Positions 1 through 7,914 of a stretch of 64,000 bases of DNA are shown here, one piece after another. Source of the stretch: a bacterium 1xD42-67 (GTDB taxonomy: Bacteria; Bacillota; Clostridia; Oscillospirales; Oscillospiraceae). The number at the start of each line of letters is the position of its first letter. The stretch's first letter is position 1. The position numbers and the translations under genes are program-made. Below the pieces are notes generated by a model that saw only the letters and a list, made by a program, of their open reading frames with translations, ran no database searches and was not told the DNA's origin. The stretch covers positions 78,162-142,161 of the forward strand of contig RAYO01000014.1 in the NCBI GenBank assembly GCA_003612335.1, read 5' to 3'.

Positions 1-761
1 TTGCCCTCGGGCTGGCGGATCGCTCTGCCCAGCAGCTTGATCTTATAGTCCGCAGAGTCAGCATATGCCACATCCTCCAGCGTGACCCCCCGGATGCCCT
101 GGGTGGGCACCTGGTCCGGGTAGACGTGCCGGCCGAAGGCCAGAGCGGCCAGGATACAGATCTTCCGACAGGCGTCGTGGCCGTCCACGTCGGCGGTGGG
201 GTCCTTCTCGGCGTAGCCGTTGGCCTGGGCCTCGGCCAAAGCCTGATCGAAGGTGAGCCCCGCCCGGATCATCCGGGTGAGGATATAGTTGGTGGTGCCG
301 TTGAGGATCCCGGTGACCTGCTCCAGCTGATTGGCGGCCAGGCAAGAGGTGAGGGGCCGCAGGATGGGGATGCCCCCGCCCACGCTGGCCTCGAAGAGAT
401 AGCTGCACCCGTGTTCCTTGGCCAGCTGGAGCAGCTCATAGCCGTGGGTAGCCACCAGCTCCTTATTGGAGGTGACCACGCTCTTCCCCGCCTTCAGGGC
501 CCGGGTGGTGAACTCCAGGGCGATCGTCGCCCCGCCGATGGTCTCCACCACGATGTCCACCTCTGGGTCCTCCTCGATCACGGCGATATCCTTGACGAAG
601 CAGTCCCGATAGGGGCTGTCCGGGAAGTCCCGTACGTCCAGGATATATTTCAGGCGCACCAGGTCCTCCACCCGGCGGTCGATCAGCCCGCTGTTGGTGG
701 TGAGCACCTCGGCCACACCGGAGCCTACCGTTCCAAAACCTAAGATCGCTACATTGACCAT
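1..761 (-). CDS. hom: Homoserine dehydrogenase, 3' part beyond window edge
   Basis: The gene encodes the NADP-dependent reduction of aspartate semialdehyde to homoserine, the branch point to threonine and methionine. The visible 253 residues start MVNVAILGFGTVGSG, a Rossmann dinucleotide-binding motif. They continue through ETIGG, TSNKELVA and GGGIPI, then ILNGTTNYI and the EAQANGYAEKDPTADVDG signature around the substrate-binding region. The ATG is at 759-761 with a GGAGAG ribosome site just upstream. The C-terminus lies outside the window. It follows the ACT-domain gene at 897-1337 on the same strand, a common arrangement in Clostridia, so the two are probably co-transcribed. Confidence 0.93.
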   Translation of the reverse strand, partial: MVNVAILGFGTVGSGVAEVLTTNSGLIDRRVEDLVRLKYILDVRDFPDSPYRDCFVKDIAVIEEDPEVDIVVETIGGATIALEFTTRALKAGKSVVTSNKELVATHGYELLQLAKEHGCSYLFEASVGGGIPILRPLTSCLAANQLEQVTGILNGTTNYILTRMIRAGLTFDQALAEAQANGYAEKDPTADVDGHDACRKICILAALAFGRHVYPDQVPTQGIRGVTLEDVAYADSADYKIKLLGRAIRQPEG

Positions 762-794
762 GCTTCTCTCTCCTTATCCATATCATATTTGCAG

Positions 795-890
795 GGGGCG
801 GCCTTTGTGCCGCCCCGTCAGAGCAGATGCAGCGCCGGCCACAGGGGACGGCGCCTCGACGCCTGCCTGACATCCGAAGGATCCCCTGTA
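795..890 (-). other. Hairpins between the ACT-domain gene and hom
   Basis: An 8-bp stem (GGGGCGGC paired with GCCGCCCC) lies at 795-816. A second inverted repeat pairs about 842-849 with about 882-889 (ACAGGGGA and TCCCCTGT). Neither is followed by a run of T on the minus strand. They look like RNA processing or stability hairpins in the leader of hom, not strong terminators. I see no T-box or other riboswitch signature here. Confidence 0.35.
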
Positions 891-896
891 CGAGCT

Positions 897-1337
897 CTAT
901 CCCGCCAAGATCTCCCACTTGATGACCCCTGTCCCGGCGGACAGCAGGGACAGGACCTCCTCCAGAGAGTCCTGGAGGGCAGAGGTCTCCGCCGTGATGG
1001 TGACCACCGCGCAGCCGTTCACCGGGATGCTCTGGTTGATGGTGAGGATGTTCACCCCGGTGCCGGCCAACACGTTGAGCGCGCCGGACAGTACCCCCGG
1101 TTCGTCCTTGAGCAGGGCCTGGAAGGTGACGATCCGCCCGTGGAGCATGTCATTGAAGGGCCGCACCGCATCCTTATACTTATAGAAGGCGCTGCGGCTG
1201 ATGTCCACCGCCTGGGCCGCTCCGTTGACGGTCTTCTCCTCCCCTGTCTCCAGCAGCCGTTTGGCCTCCGCCACCTTCCGGAAGATCTCCGGCATGGCTC
1301 TGGCCTCCACGATAAAATACTTTGCCGGACCGCTCAT
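897..1337 (-). CDS. ACT domain protein of the PheB/UPF0735 family
   Basis: A 146-residue protein. Residues 1-65 form a regulatory head with a short helix-turn-helix-like segment (AAQAVDISRSAFYKYKD). Residues about 70-145 form an ACT domain (VTFQALLKDEPGVLSGALN, then GCAVVTITAET), the amino-acid-binding module of many biosynthetic regulators. The family is often annotated PheB, but its biochemical role is not settled. An in-frame start lies further upstream, but the ATG at 1335-1337 is chosen because GGAGGAG sits 5-8 bases before it. The gene lies directly upstream of hom, suggesting a sensor of aspartate-family or aromatic amino acids. Confidence 0.85.
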   Translation of the reverse strand: MSGPAKYFIVEARAMPEIFRKVAEAKRLLETGEEKTVNGAAQAVDISRSAFYKYKDAVRPFNDMLHGRIVTFQALLKDEPGVLSGALNVLAGTGVNILTINQSIPVNGCAVVTITAETSALQDSLEEVLSLLSAGTGVIKWEILAG

Positions 1338-1404
1338 AGTCTCCTCCAGTCTACGCCGGGCCTTCGTCCGTGTTGCGTGGTCATTTGTTTTTACAGCGTG
1401 GTCT

Positions 1405-1433
1405 ATTGTAACACACCTTCCCCTGGACCGCAA
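1405..1433 (-). promoter_or_regulatory. SigA-type promoter for ACT-hom operon
   Basis: On the minus strand, TTGCGG at 1428-1433 and TACAAT at 1405-1410 are separated by 17 bases. They lie about 70 bases upstream of the ACT-domain start. The match is by eye only. Confidence 0.6.
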
Positions 1434-1543
1434 CACAAGATCCACCGTCTGAATAGAGGAAGTTTCGCCTGTCCTGGCTGACGGATCTTGTCAGATCCCA
1501 CAGCCCGGGCCGGACAAAGGGGCTCTCCCGGCCCTCCAGGTCC

Positions 1544-1580
1544 AAAAACAGCGCCGCAGGCGGCCGCCTGCGGCGCTGTA
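1544..1580 (-). terminator. Intrinsic terminator of the PBP gene
   Basis: A perfect 30-bp palindrome at 1549-1578 (CAGCGCCGCAGGCGG followed by its complement) is followed on the minus strand by a run of five T. It lies just downstream of the PBP stop codon at 1591. Confidence 0.85.
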
Positions 1581-1590
1581 TGCCCATCTG

Positions 1591-4374
1591 CTACTGCTCT
1601 GGGGCCACCCCCGGCCGCACAGCGGTGCCGGGGAGCTGGGGGGCCACATCGGGCCGCACCCCGCCTGTGCCGGAGGAGCTGGACGGACCGGCAGAGCCCT
1701 GGTCGGGCTGGGTGGGCTGCCCGGGATCCGTGGGGCCCGTGGTCCCGCCGGGATCGATGGGGGGGAAGGGGAGATAAGGGGCGTTGGGGTCCAGGGGGTC
1801 CACAGGGAAGATGGGATCCTCCGGACCGGGCTCAGGCTCCTCCGCCTCGACGTGGACGATGCAGGGACCGTAGGCGCTCACCGTCTCATACCGCCAGAGG
1901 GCGTCGTCCGCCACGGCGGCCCCGACCTGCTCCCGGGGGTAGTTGGGGTAGCAGATCTCTTTCTTGCTCTCCTCGGGGCAGTAGGGCCCCGCCTGGTAGT
2001 ACAGGCCGGTGGGGGTCCCGTCCTCCTTGGCCACAGGACACCCCGTACAGACGGCGATCACCGTCTCCGCCGTGTGGGCGGTGCAGATCAGGCCCTCCGG
2101 GTAGTCCTCGGGGAAGACCGACCCAGTAGCCACCCGGCTGCCCCGGGGATCCAGAGCGCACCACTCGCTGGCAGGCAGGCCGGAATCCAGACAGTAGGTC
2201 AGCGGCCGGCGGCCGCCGGGATCCTGATAGTCCTTTTTCTCCAGTCCCTCGTGGAGGGGGATCATCACCTTCTGCCACAGGACCAGGGCGGGGTTCACGT
2301 CCCGCAGGTTCATCTTGTAGCCCTTCTCATAGCCTGTCCAGACGGCGGCGGTGTAATAGGGGGTGTAGCCCACGAACCAGCGGTCCTTGTTGTCGCTGGT
2401 GGTGCCCGTCTTGCCGGCGGCGTTCTGGCCCGGGATGCCCTTTCCGGCGGCGGTACCGCCGCCGTCGAAGACGTGCTTGAGCATGTCGTTCATATACCAG
2501 GCGGTATTGGCCGAGATAGAGGGCTCAGGCACCAGCTCGTTCTCCATCAGCACCACCTCTTCTCCATCCACCAGCTGGGTGACCTTGGTGAAGGTGCGGG
2601 AGCCCTGGTAGTAGCCGTTGTTGGGGAAGACGCAGTAGGCCTCGGCCATGTCCCGGACGTTGGTGCCGTCGGTGAGGCCGCCCATGGCCAGCGACTCGGT
2701 GATGTCGGTCTTCCACTCGTCGCCCACCATCCGGCCCTCCTCCAGGTCGATGTGATACCGGTCCTGGACGAACTTGAAGCTCTCCTCGGGGGTGACATAG
2801 TCGTTCATCAGCCGGACAGCCACTGTGTTCAGCGACTGCTTCAGGGCCTCACGCATGGTGATCTGGCCCTTGTAGTGTGTCGTGCCCGAGTTCAGGGGCC
2901 AGGCCTTGCCTCCGTTCTCCCGGTAGGGGTAGTCGTCCAGCACCGAATAGGGGTTGGCCTTGTGGAACTCCAGGGCCGGAGAGTAGACGGCCAGGGGCTT
3001 GAAGGAGGAGCCGGGCTGACGGCGGCCGTTGTTGGCGTAATTGCTGCCGAAGTTCACGTTCTTTACCCCGAACTGGCCGGCGATGGCCACCACATCGCCC
3101 GTCTGATTGTCGATGACACAGATGGCGGACTGCATCTGCTGGCCCTCCTTGGAGGTATAGTCCAGGTTGGCCCGGTCGGTGTAGATCTGGTCCACGATGG
3201 CCTGGGCGTTGGGGTCGTAGCAGGTGTAGATCCGCAGGCCGCCCCGGGCCAGGGCCTGCTCAGCCACCGACTCGGACCAGCCGAATTTGGCCCCTAGGGC
3301 CTCCTTCACGTCGGAGATCACGGTCTCCTCATACCAGGTGTAGTAGATCTCGCTGCTGGAGCCCTGGTCCTGATCCTTAGCGAAGACCAGCTCCTGGGCC
3401 ACGGCCTCGTCATACTCCTCCCGGGAGATCATGCCCTGCTTCAGCATCTGCCCGAGGACCACCTCCTGGCGGTACTTGTTCCACTGGCGGGCGTCCCAGA
3501 TCTCGTCGGTGTTCATCCCCTGGGACTTGCCGAAGGAGTAGGGGCCGTATTTGGAGGGGTTGTTGGTGATGGAGATCAGGCTGGCGCACTCGGCCAGGGT
3601 GAGCTCAGACACCGGCTTGCCGAAATACCCCAAGGCCGCAGAGCCCACACCTTTATATTTGCTGCCCAGAGGGATGATGTTCAGATACCGCTCCAGGGTG
3701 TCCTCCTTGGAGTTGTTCTGGGTGAAGCGGATGGCCCGGACGATCTCGGTGATCTTCCGCTTCACAGTGGTCTCGTTCTCCAGGGTGGTGTTCTTGATCA
3801 TCTGCTGGGTGATAGTGGAGCCGCCGGAGATCTCCTTGCCGGTGAACATGGAGTAGACTGCGTAGGCCGTCCGCCGCCAGTCCACCCCGGGGTGGGTCCA
3901 GAAGCGCTTGTCCTCGATGGCCACGGTGGCGTTGATCAGGTCCTCGGGCATGTCCTCGAAATCCACCCACACAGAGCTGGTCACGTTGTTCAGCCGGACC
4001 ATCTCCACGTACTGACCGGTGGCCTTGTCCTGATAGTACATGATGCTGTCCTCCCCCAGGGGGAAGTCGTCCAGGCTCAGGTCGGCCTTGGGGACGATGA
4101 CCTCGTTGATATATACTGCAGCGAAGCAGGCCAGCAGGACCCCGGTGCACAGCCCGATCAGGAAGAGGGTGCCCACCACCTTGAGGAAGATGGACACCGC
4201 CCGCCAGATGCTGGCCCCCCCCTTTTTCCTGCGGCGCTTCCGGGGCGCGCCGGAGCGCCGCGGATCCTCCGTCCGCCTGCGCTCCCCCGAGGAACGGGAG
4301 GGGCCGGGCGCCTGACGGCGGGATGGATAGTCGCTGTTGTCATATAGAGAACTGCGGTCGTTGTAGTCTGACAC
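1591..4374 (-). CDS. Class A penicillin-binding protein (PBP1A-type)
   Basis: A bifunctional peptidoglycan glycosyltransferase and transpeptidase of 927 residues, anchored in the membrane. A basic cytoplasmic head (RKRRRKK) precedes one membrane segment near residues 57-90. A GT51 domain follows, with the catalytic glutamate in AIEDKRFWTHPG (about residue 154) and GGSTITQQ. The transpeptidase domain has SSFK (about 456-459), SLN (514) and KTGT (655-658). The tail after about residue 850 is rich in Pro, Gly and Asp and probably spans the wall. The GTG start at 4372-4374 is chosen because GGAGGT lies 6 bases upstream; an in-frame ATG 27 codons earlier has no such site. Confidence 0.92.
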   Translation of the reverse strand: MSDYNDRSSLYDNSDYPSRRQAPGPSRSSGERRRTEDPRRSGAPRKRRRKKGGASIWRAVSIFLKVVGTLFLIGLCTGVLLACFAAVYINEVIVPKADLSLDDFPLGEDSIMYYQDKATGQYVEMVRLNNVTSSVWVDFEDMPEDLINATVAIEDKRFWTHPGVDWRRTAYAVYSMFTGKEISGGSTITQQMIKNTTLENETTVKRKITEIVRAIRFTQNNSKEDTLERYLNIIPLGSKYKGVGSAALGYFGKPVSELTLAECASLISITNNPSKYGPYSFGKSQGMNTDEIWDARQWNKYRQEVVLGQMLKQGMISREEYDEAVAQELVFAKDQDQGSSSEIYYTWYEETVISDVKEALGAKFGWSESVAEQALARGGLRIYTCYDPNAQAIVDQIYTDRANLDYTSKEGQQMQSAICVIDNQTGDVVAIAGQFGVKNVNFGSNYANNGRRQPGSSFKPLAVYSPALEFHKANPYSVLDDYPYRENGGKAWPLNSGTTHYKGQITMREALKQSLNTVAVRLMNDYVTPEESFKFVQDRYHIDLEEGRMVGDEWKTDITESLAMGGLTDGTNVRDMAEAYCVFPNNGYYQGSRTFTKVTQLVDGEEVVLMENELVPEPSISANTAWYMNDMLKHVFDGGGTAAGKGIPGQNAAGKTGTTSDNKDRWFVGYTPYYTAAVWTGYEKGYKMNLRDVNPALVLWQKVMIPLHEGLEKKDYQDPGGRRPLTYCLDSGLPASEWCALDPRGSRVATGSVFPEDYPEGLICTAHTAETVIAVCTGCPVAKEDGTPTGLYYQAGPYCPEESKKEICYPNYPREQVGAAVADDALWRYETVSAYGPCIVHVEAEEPEPGPEDPIFPVDPLDPNAPYLPFPPIDPGGTTGPTDPGQPTQPDQGSAGPSSSSGTGGVRPDVAPQLPGTAVRPGVAPEQ

Positions 4375-4509
4375 GATGATACCTCCAGTCGGATGAGGGG
4401 GATGGATCTCCCGCCCCGACGGCCTGGACGGACCGCTGTCCGCCCTGACGTTCACATGCGTTCTGCCTGGGCCTGCCAGAGCTGAAGGGATGCAGGCTCC
4501 AATATCAGC

Positions 4510-4537
4510 ATTATACCAGATTTTCCTTGTTTGTCCA
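4510..4537 (-). promoter_or_regulatory. Promoter for the PBP gene
   Basis: TGGACA at 4532-4537 and TATAAT at 4510-4515 on the minus strand have a 16-base spacer. They face the PBP gene and are divergent from the DUF1292 promoter at 4599-4627. Confidence 0.55.
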
Positions 4538-4598
4538 CCCCACAGGCCCTGGAAAGTATGCCTTTCAAAAATTCTTAAAATTTACCTGTCCTCCCCCC

Positions 4599-4627
4599 TT
4601 GCATTTTTTCCGCCGCCGGGTTACAAT
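4599..4627 (+). promoter_or_regulatory. Promoter for DUF1292 gene
   Basis: TTGCAT at 4599-4604 and TACAAT at 4622-4627 are separated by 17 bases, 34 bases before the ATG at 4661. Confidence 0.65.
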
Positions 4628-4660
4628 AGAGTCGTAACGATCGAAACAGGAGGATGCCCC

Positions 4661-4978
4661 ATGGAAGACAGCTTTGGCCCCGACCTCATCACCGTCACCG
4701 ATGAAGAGGGCAACGACTTCGAACTGGAGCTGGTAGACTCCCTGGAGCATCAGGGGATCACCTACTACGCCATGTTCCCCACCGTGGAGGAGGACGAGGC
4801 CACCGGCCAGCCCAAGGATGTGGACGCCGATGACGAGGAATATGGCCTGATCATCATGAAGACCATCGTGGAGAACGGCGAGGAACTGCTGTCCACCCTG
4901 GACTCCGATGAGGAGCTGGATACGGTGTATGAGCTGTTCATGGAGCGCTTCTTCCAGGATGAGGCAGAGGGATCCTGA
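4661..4978 (+). CDS. DUF1292 domain protein
   Basis: A small acidic protein of 105 residues. It has the DUF1292 pattern: an opening beta segment (LITVTDEEGNDFELELVDSL), then a Tyr-rich strand (ITYYAMFP) and a C-terminal helix (ELDTVYELFMERFFQ). Proteins of this family are common in Firmicutes and have no established function. The ATG at 4661 follows an AGGAGG site by 8 bases. The protein has no membrane segment and its acidity suggests a cytosolic partner. The 6S RNA candidate starts only about 25 bases after the stop codon. Confidence 0.88.
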   Translation: MEDSFGPDLITVTDEEGNDFELELVDSLEHQGITYYAMFPTVEEDEATGQPKDVDADDEEYGLIIMKTIVENGEELLSTLDSDEELDTVYELFMERFFQDEAEGS

Positions 4979-5002
4979 TCCTATCATCAGTCTGTTTTTC
5001 CT

Positions 5003-5193
5003 GCTCGGTGCGTGATGGGTCCTTTTAAACCCACATTTTTAAAACGGGACGCCACCTCACGGCGCGGCTTGCAGGCCTCCCGGCCCCCTTATGAGGTCAG
5101 CTGGACGTTGGAAGCAGAAAAACGTCGTGGAGGCGACCCACCTGCCATCTGTGCAGGTTTTAAACGGGCCCACACGGCCAGAGCGGGGTTAAA
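5003..5193 (+). ncRNA. ssrS: 6S RNA candidate (RNA polymerase regulator)
   Basis: The 5' end (GCTCGGTGCGTGATGGGTCC at 5003-5022) can pair with the 3' end (GGGCCCACACGGCCAGAGC, ending 5184) to form the long interrupted closing stem typical of 6S RNA. The interior holds an unpaired-looking central bubble flanked by AAACCCACATTTTTAAAACGG and GGTTTTAAACGGGCCC, and the length is about 180 nt. 6S RNA mimics an open promoter and sequesters the SigA holoenzyme. The assignment rests on remembered resemblance to Clostridia 6S sequences and on the closing stem. A covariance-model search would settle it. Confidence 0.65.
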
Positions 5194-5218
5194 AAAAGCC
5201 ATAGTGATCCAGCCTTTG

Positions 5219-5253
5219 GCCGCGGCACCTCTGCCGCGGTCTTTTCTTTTTTG
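5219..5253 (+). terminator. Intrinsic terminator after the 6S candidate
   Basis: The stem CCGCGGCA (5220-5227) pairs with TGCCGCGG (5232-5239), followed by TCTTTTCTTTTTT. Confidence 0.85.
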
Positions 5254-5264
5254 AACATTATGTA

Positions 5265-5310
5265 AAAGTCCGCCCTCCCTCTTGCATTTGAAGGCGGACT
5301 TTAGTATAAT
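5265..5310 (+). promoter_or_regulatory. Promoter of the foldase gene with overlapping inverted repeat
   Basis: TTGCAT at 5282-5287 and TATAAT at 5305-5310 have a 17-base spacer. A perfect 10-bp inverted repeat, AAAGTCCGCC (5265-5274) and GGCGGACTTT (5293-5302), brackets the -35 box. A further hairpin, ATGCCC-GGGA-GGGCAT, lies at 5320-5335 in the leader. The repeat could be an operator for an unidentified regulator. Confidence 0.6.
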
Positions 5311-5374
5311 ATCTCGGAAATGCCCGGGAGGGCATCTCCTTTTACACTATCGAACATGAGAGGACTGAATCACC

Positions 5375-6871
5375 GTGAGTGCAGAGAAAAAGGCCCAGAC
5401 CAGAGCGGAGCGCGAAGAGAAGCGCCGTCAGGAGGAACGCAGGGACCGCCGGTCCATGGCAGTCTACTCCATCGTCGCTGTGGTGGTAGTGATCGCCGCC
5501 GCGGCCCTGATGGTGTGGAACGCCGGGATCCTCCAGCGCAGCCTCACCGCTGTGGAGATCAACGGTACCAAATATTCCGCCGCTGACATGCAGTACTATT
5601 ACAACAGCATCTATTCCAGCTATGCCAACCAGTATTTCAGCGCCAGCGTCTCCCCCAAAAAGCAGATCCGGGACCAGGCGACCGGACAGACTTGGTATGA
5701 CTACCTGGTGGAGCAGGCGGTGGAGAGCCTGACCGATACCGCCGCCCTGTCCGCCCAGGCAAAGAGCGAGGGCTATGCCCTCTCCGCCGAGGGCCAGGCC
5801 CAGCGGGACGCGGCCATCGCCCAGCTGGACACCGCCTGGATCAGCTACGGCCAGCCCAGCCGGGACGCCTTCATCCGGGCCCGTTTCGGCCCCCATATGA
5901 CCTACAGCCGTCTGGTGGAGCTGATGGATATGGAGTTCCTGGCCAGCGACTACGCATCCTCCCGGATGGATGCCATCCAGCACCCGGACTCCGACTATGA
6001 GAGCTACTACCAGGAGCACAAGGATCAGCTGGACACCATCGTATACACGCAGCTGGCTTTCCAGGCCCAAGTGCCCAGCGCCGAGGCCGAGACCATGAGC
6101 GACGCGGAGAAGACCGCCGCCCTGGAGGAACGGAAGGCCGAGCAGAAGGCCCTGGCCGAAGAGGTCAAGGCCAAACTGGAGGGGGGCGCCGATCTGGAGG
6201 AGATCGCCGACGAATATCACGACCAGCTCTACAGCACCGCCCTCTCCCGCCGCTCCTCCGGTACCAATGCCGGCTGGTCCAACTACGCCGACTGGCTGCT
6301 GAATCCCGCCCGCCGGGCCGGCGACATCACGTTGGAGGAGTATGATTCCGGCTCCGCCTACTACTACTATGTGGCCGTCTTTGAGGACCGGGTCCGGGAC
6401 GAGGAGGATCTGCACAGCGTGCGCCACATCCTGATCCGCGCGGGAGACGGGGAGGGCACCCCCACCCAGGCCGAGTATGATGAGGCCGAGGAGAAGGCCC
6501 AGGCCCTGCTGGATGAGTGGAAGGCCGGCGAGGCCACTCAGGACTCCTTCGCCGCCCTGGCCTCCGCCAATACTCAGGACACCAGCTCTTCCGCCAGCGG
6601 CGGGCTGTACACCGAGATCAACAGCTGGTCCAACTACGCTGCTCCCTTCAAGGACTGGGTCCTGGACCCCGCCCGCCGGGAGGGGGACACCAGCCTGGTG
6701 AAGACCGAGTTCGGTTGGCACGTCATGTATTACGTGTCCTCCAGCGACCCCATTTGGCGGCAGGACACCGCCAGCGCCCTGGCCAGCCAGGACTATGAGC
6801 AGATCGCCGACAGCGCCGCTCAGGGCCTGACTGTCAGCCGGGGGATGGGCATGGGCCTCATCTCTGCATGA
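5375..6871 (+). CDS. Membrane-anchored PpiC/parvulin-type peptidyl-prolyl isomerase
   Basis: A 498-residue extracytoplasmic foldase. A charged cytoplasmic head (residues 1-28) precedes one membrane segment near 30-48, which looks like an uncleaved anchor. A SurA-like N-terminal chaperone region follows. The rotamase domain lies at about 345-465 (SVRHILIRAGDGEG, ending FGWHVMYYVSSSDP). Such proteins help fold exported proteins and resemble PrsA, but no lipobox is present. The start is GTG at 5375 with GAGAGG about 10 bases upstream. The gene stands alone between its own promoter and a strong terminator at 6878-6913. Confidence 0.85.
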   Translation: MSAEKKAQTRAEREEKRRQEERRDRRSMAVYSIVAVVVVIAAAALMVWNAGILQRSLTAVEINGTKYSAADMQYYYNSIYSSYANQYFSASVSPKKQIRDQATGQTWYDYLVEQAVESLTDTAALSAQAKSEGYALSAEGQAQRDAAIAQLDTAWISYGQPSRDAFIRARFGPHMTYSRLVELMDMEFLASDYASSRMDAIQHPDSDYESYYQEHKDQLDTIVYTQLAFQAQVPSAEAETMSDAEKTAALEERKAEQKALAEEVKAKLEGGADLEEIADEYHDQLYSTALSRRSSGTNAGWSNYADWLLNPARRAGDITLEEYDSGSAYYYYVAVFEDRVRDEEDLHSVRHILIRAGDGEGTPTQAEYDEAEEKAQALLDEWKAGEATQDSFAALASANTQDTSSSASGGLYTEINSWSNYAAPFKDWVLDPARREGDTSLVKTEFGWHVMYYVSSSDPIWRQDTASALASQDYEQIADSAAQGLTVSRGMGMGLISA

Positions 6872-6877
6872 GATCGG

Positions 6878-6913
6878 AAAGACCTCTATCCAGAACGGAT
6901 AGAGGTCTTTTTT
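6878..6913 (+). terminator. Intrinsic terminator between foldase and deoC
   Basis: A 13-bp stem (AAGACCTCTATCC paired with GGATAGAGGTCTT) with a 4-base loop is followed by T on the plus strand. It also lies at the 3' end of the convergent deoC. Confidence 0.85.
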
Positions 6914-7557
6914 CATCTTGCCAGAGCCACCAGCGCACTGGCCCCGATCCGGTCAGCGCCAGCATCGATCATGGCCTGGGCCTGCTCAAAGGTCCGGATC
7001 CCCCCAGCGGCCTTGATCCGCAGGTCGGGACTGATATGCTCCCGGAAGAGCCTCACGTCCTCCACAGTGGCCCCGCCGGCCCCAAAACCGGTGGAGGTCT
7101 TGATGAAATCCGCCCCCGACATGGACACCACCCGGCACAGGGCGACCTTCTCCTCCTGAGTGAAGCTGCACGCCTCGATGATGATCTTCAGGATCCGGCC
7201 ATTGCAGGAGGCCTTCACCGCCCTGATCTCCGCCAAGACCCCTTCCCAGTCCCCTTCCTTGGCCAGGCCCTGGTTGATGACCATATCGATCTCGTCGGCG
7301 CCGTCCCGGATGGCGTCCTCTGTCTCGAACACCTTCACCTCCGGCGTGGAATAGCCATTGGGGAAGCCGACCACCGTGCAGATCTTCAGGCTCCCGCTGA
7401 CATGATCGTTGGCCCGCTTCACATAGCGGGGCGGGATACATACCGAGGCCGTCCCGAACTCTCTCCCCTCATCGCAGACGGTCTCCACCTGTCCCCAGGT
7501 GGCTGTGGGAGCAAGGATCGTGTGGTCTACCCGGCTCAATATCTCTTTTCTGTCCAA
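6913..7557 (-). CDS. deoC: Deoxyribose-phosphate aldolase
   Basis: The enzyme cleaves 2-deoxyribose-5-phosphate to glyceraldehyde-3-phosphate and acetaldehyde in deoxynucleoside catabolism. The 214 residues show the class I aldolase barrel. DEIDMVINQG lies near residue 88. The Schiff-base lysine is K153 in FIKTSTGFG, and KAAGGIRT lies near 183. The start is a TTG at 7555-7557 with AAGGAG 7 bases upstream. No other deo genes are adjacent, so it appears monocistronic. A hairpin with seven T on the opposite strand lies in its leader at 7576-7599. Confidence 0.93.
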   Translation of the reverse strand: MDRKEILSRVDHTILAPTATWGQVETVCDEGREFGTASVCIPPRYVKRANDHVSGSLKICTVVGFPNGYSTPEVKVFETEDAIRDGADEIDMVINQGLAKEGDWEGVLAEIRAVKASCNGRILKIIIEACSFTQEEKVALCRVVSMSGADFIKTSTGFGAGGATVEDVRLFREHISPDLRIKAAGGIRTFEQAQAMIDAGADRIGASALVALAR

Positions 7558-7575
7558 ATATTTGCTCCTTTCCCC

Positions 7576-7599
7576 GCCGAAGGGCGGGCTTTTTTTGCG
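7576..7599 (+). terminator. Plus-strand terminator in the deoC leader
   Basis: CCCGCC-GAA-GGGCGGG is followed by seven T on the plus strand. No plus-strand gene ends here, so it may stop antisense transcription entering from deoC or act as a leader hairpin of deoC. Confidence 0.5.
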
Positions 7600-7651
7600 G
7601 TATCATTTTACCTTGTCACAGGACAGTTGTCTATTTATGGAAAGTAAAAAG

Positions 7652-7905
7652 ATCGGGCCGCCGAAAAGCTCATTTTTGGCTTTTCGACGGCCCATCCACA
7701 GATCTTATAGTTGGCGTGGCTGAAAAGAAGCCTGCGCCAGACTTCATAGCCAGCGCACAGGCTCTGCCCGCCAGCGGCTCTGCCGCTGGTCGAAGATCGG
7801 TCTTGCCGATCTTCAAGTGTGCTGACTATATCCCCCATAGCCGGTGAAGGGACGGTCCCTTCGATATCATGAAGGACCGCGGCGGTCCTGCAGCCGCCGC
7901 GGTCT
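7652..7905 (-). repeat. Multi-hairpin intergenic element downstream of metK
   Basis: Five or more hairpins are packed in about 250 bases. A near-perfect 15-bp stem lies at 7654-7692 (GGGCCGCCGAAAAGC and GCTTTTCGACGGCCC). CCAGCGGC/GCCGCTGG lies at about 7771-7789, GAAGATCGG/CCGATCTTC at about 7792-7815, GAAGGGAC/GTCCCTTC near 7850, and GACCGCGGCGG/CCGCCGCGGTC at about 7875-7905. On the minus strand the last stem runs into TCTTTTT, so it may terminate metK. A 67-codon frame at 7635-7838 is Arg/Ser-rich and repeat-like; I do not call it a gene. It looks like a dispersed element. Confidence 0.5.
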
Positions 7906-7914
7906 TCTGGATGC

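Noticed and set aside
762..896. T-box leader before hom
   Set aside because: No specifier loop or T-box consensus is visible, and the gap is too short.
7635..7838. A 67-codon gene in the hairpin cluster after metK
   Set aside because: The frame lies on strong inverted repeats, has no ribosome site, and composition fits repeat DNA.
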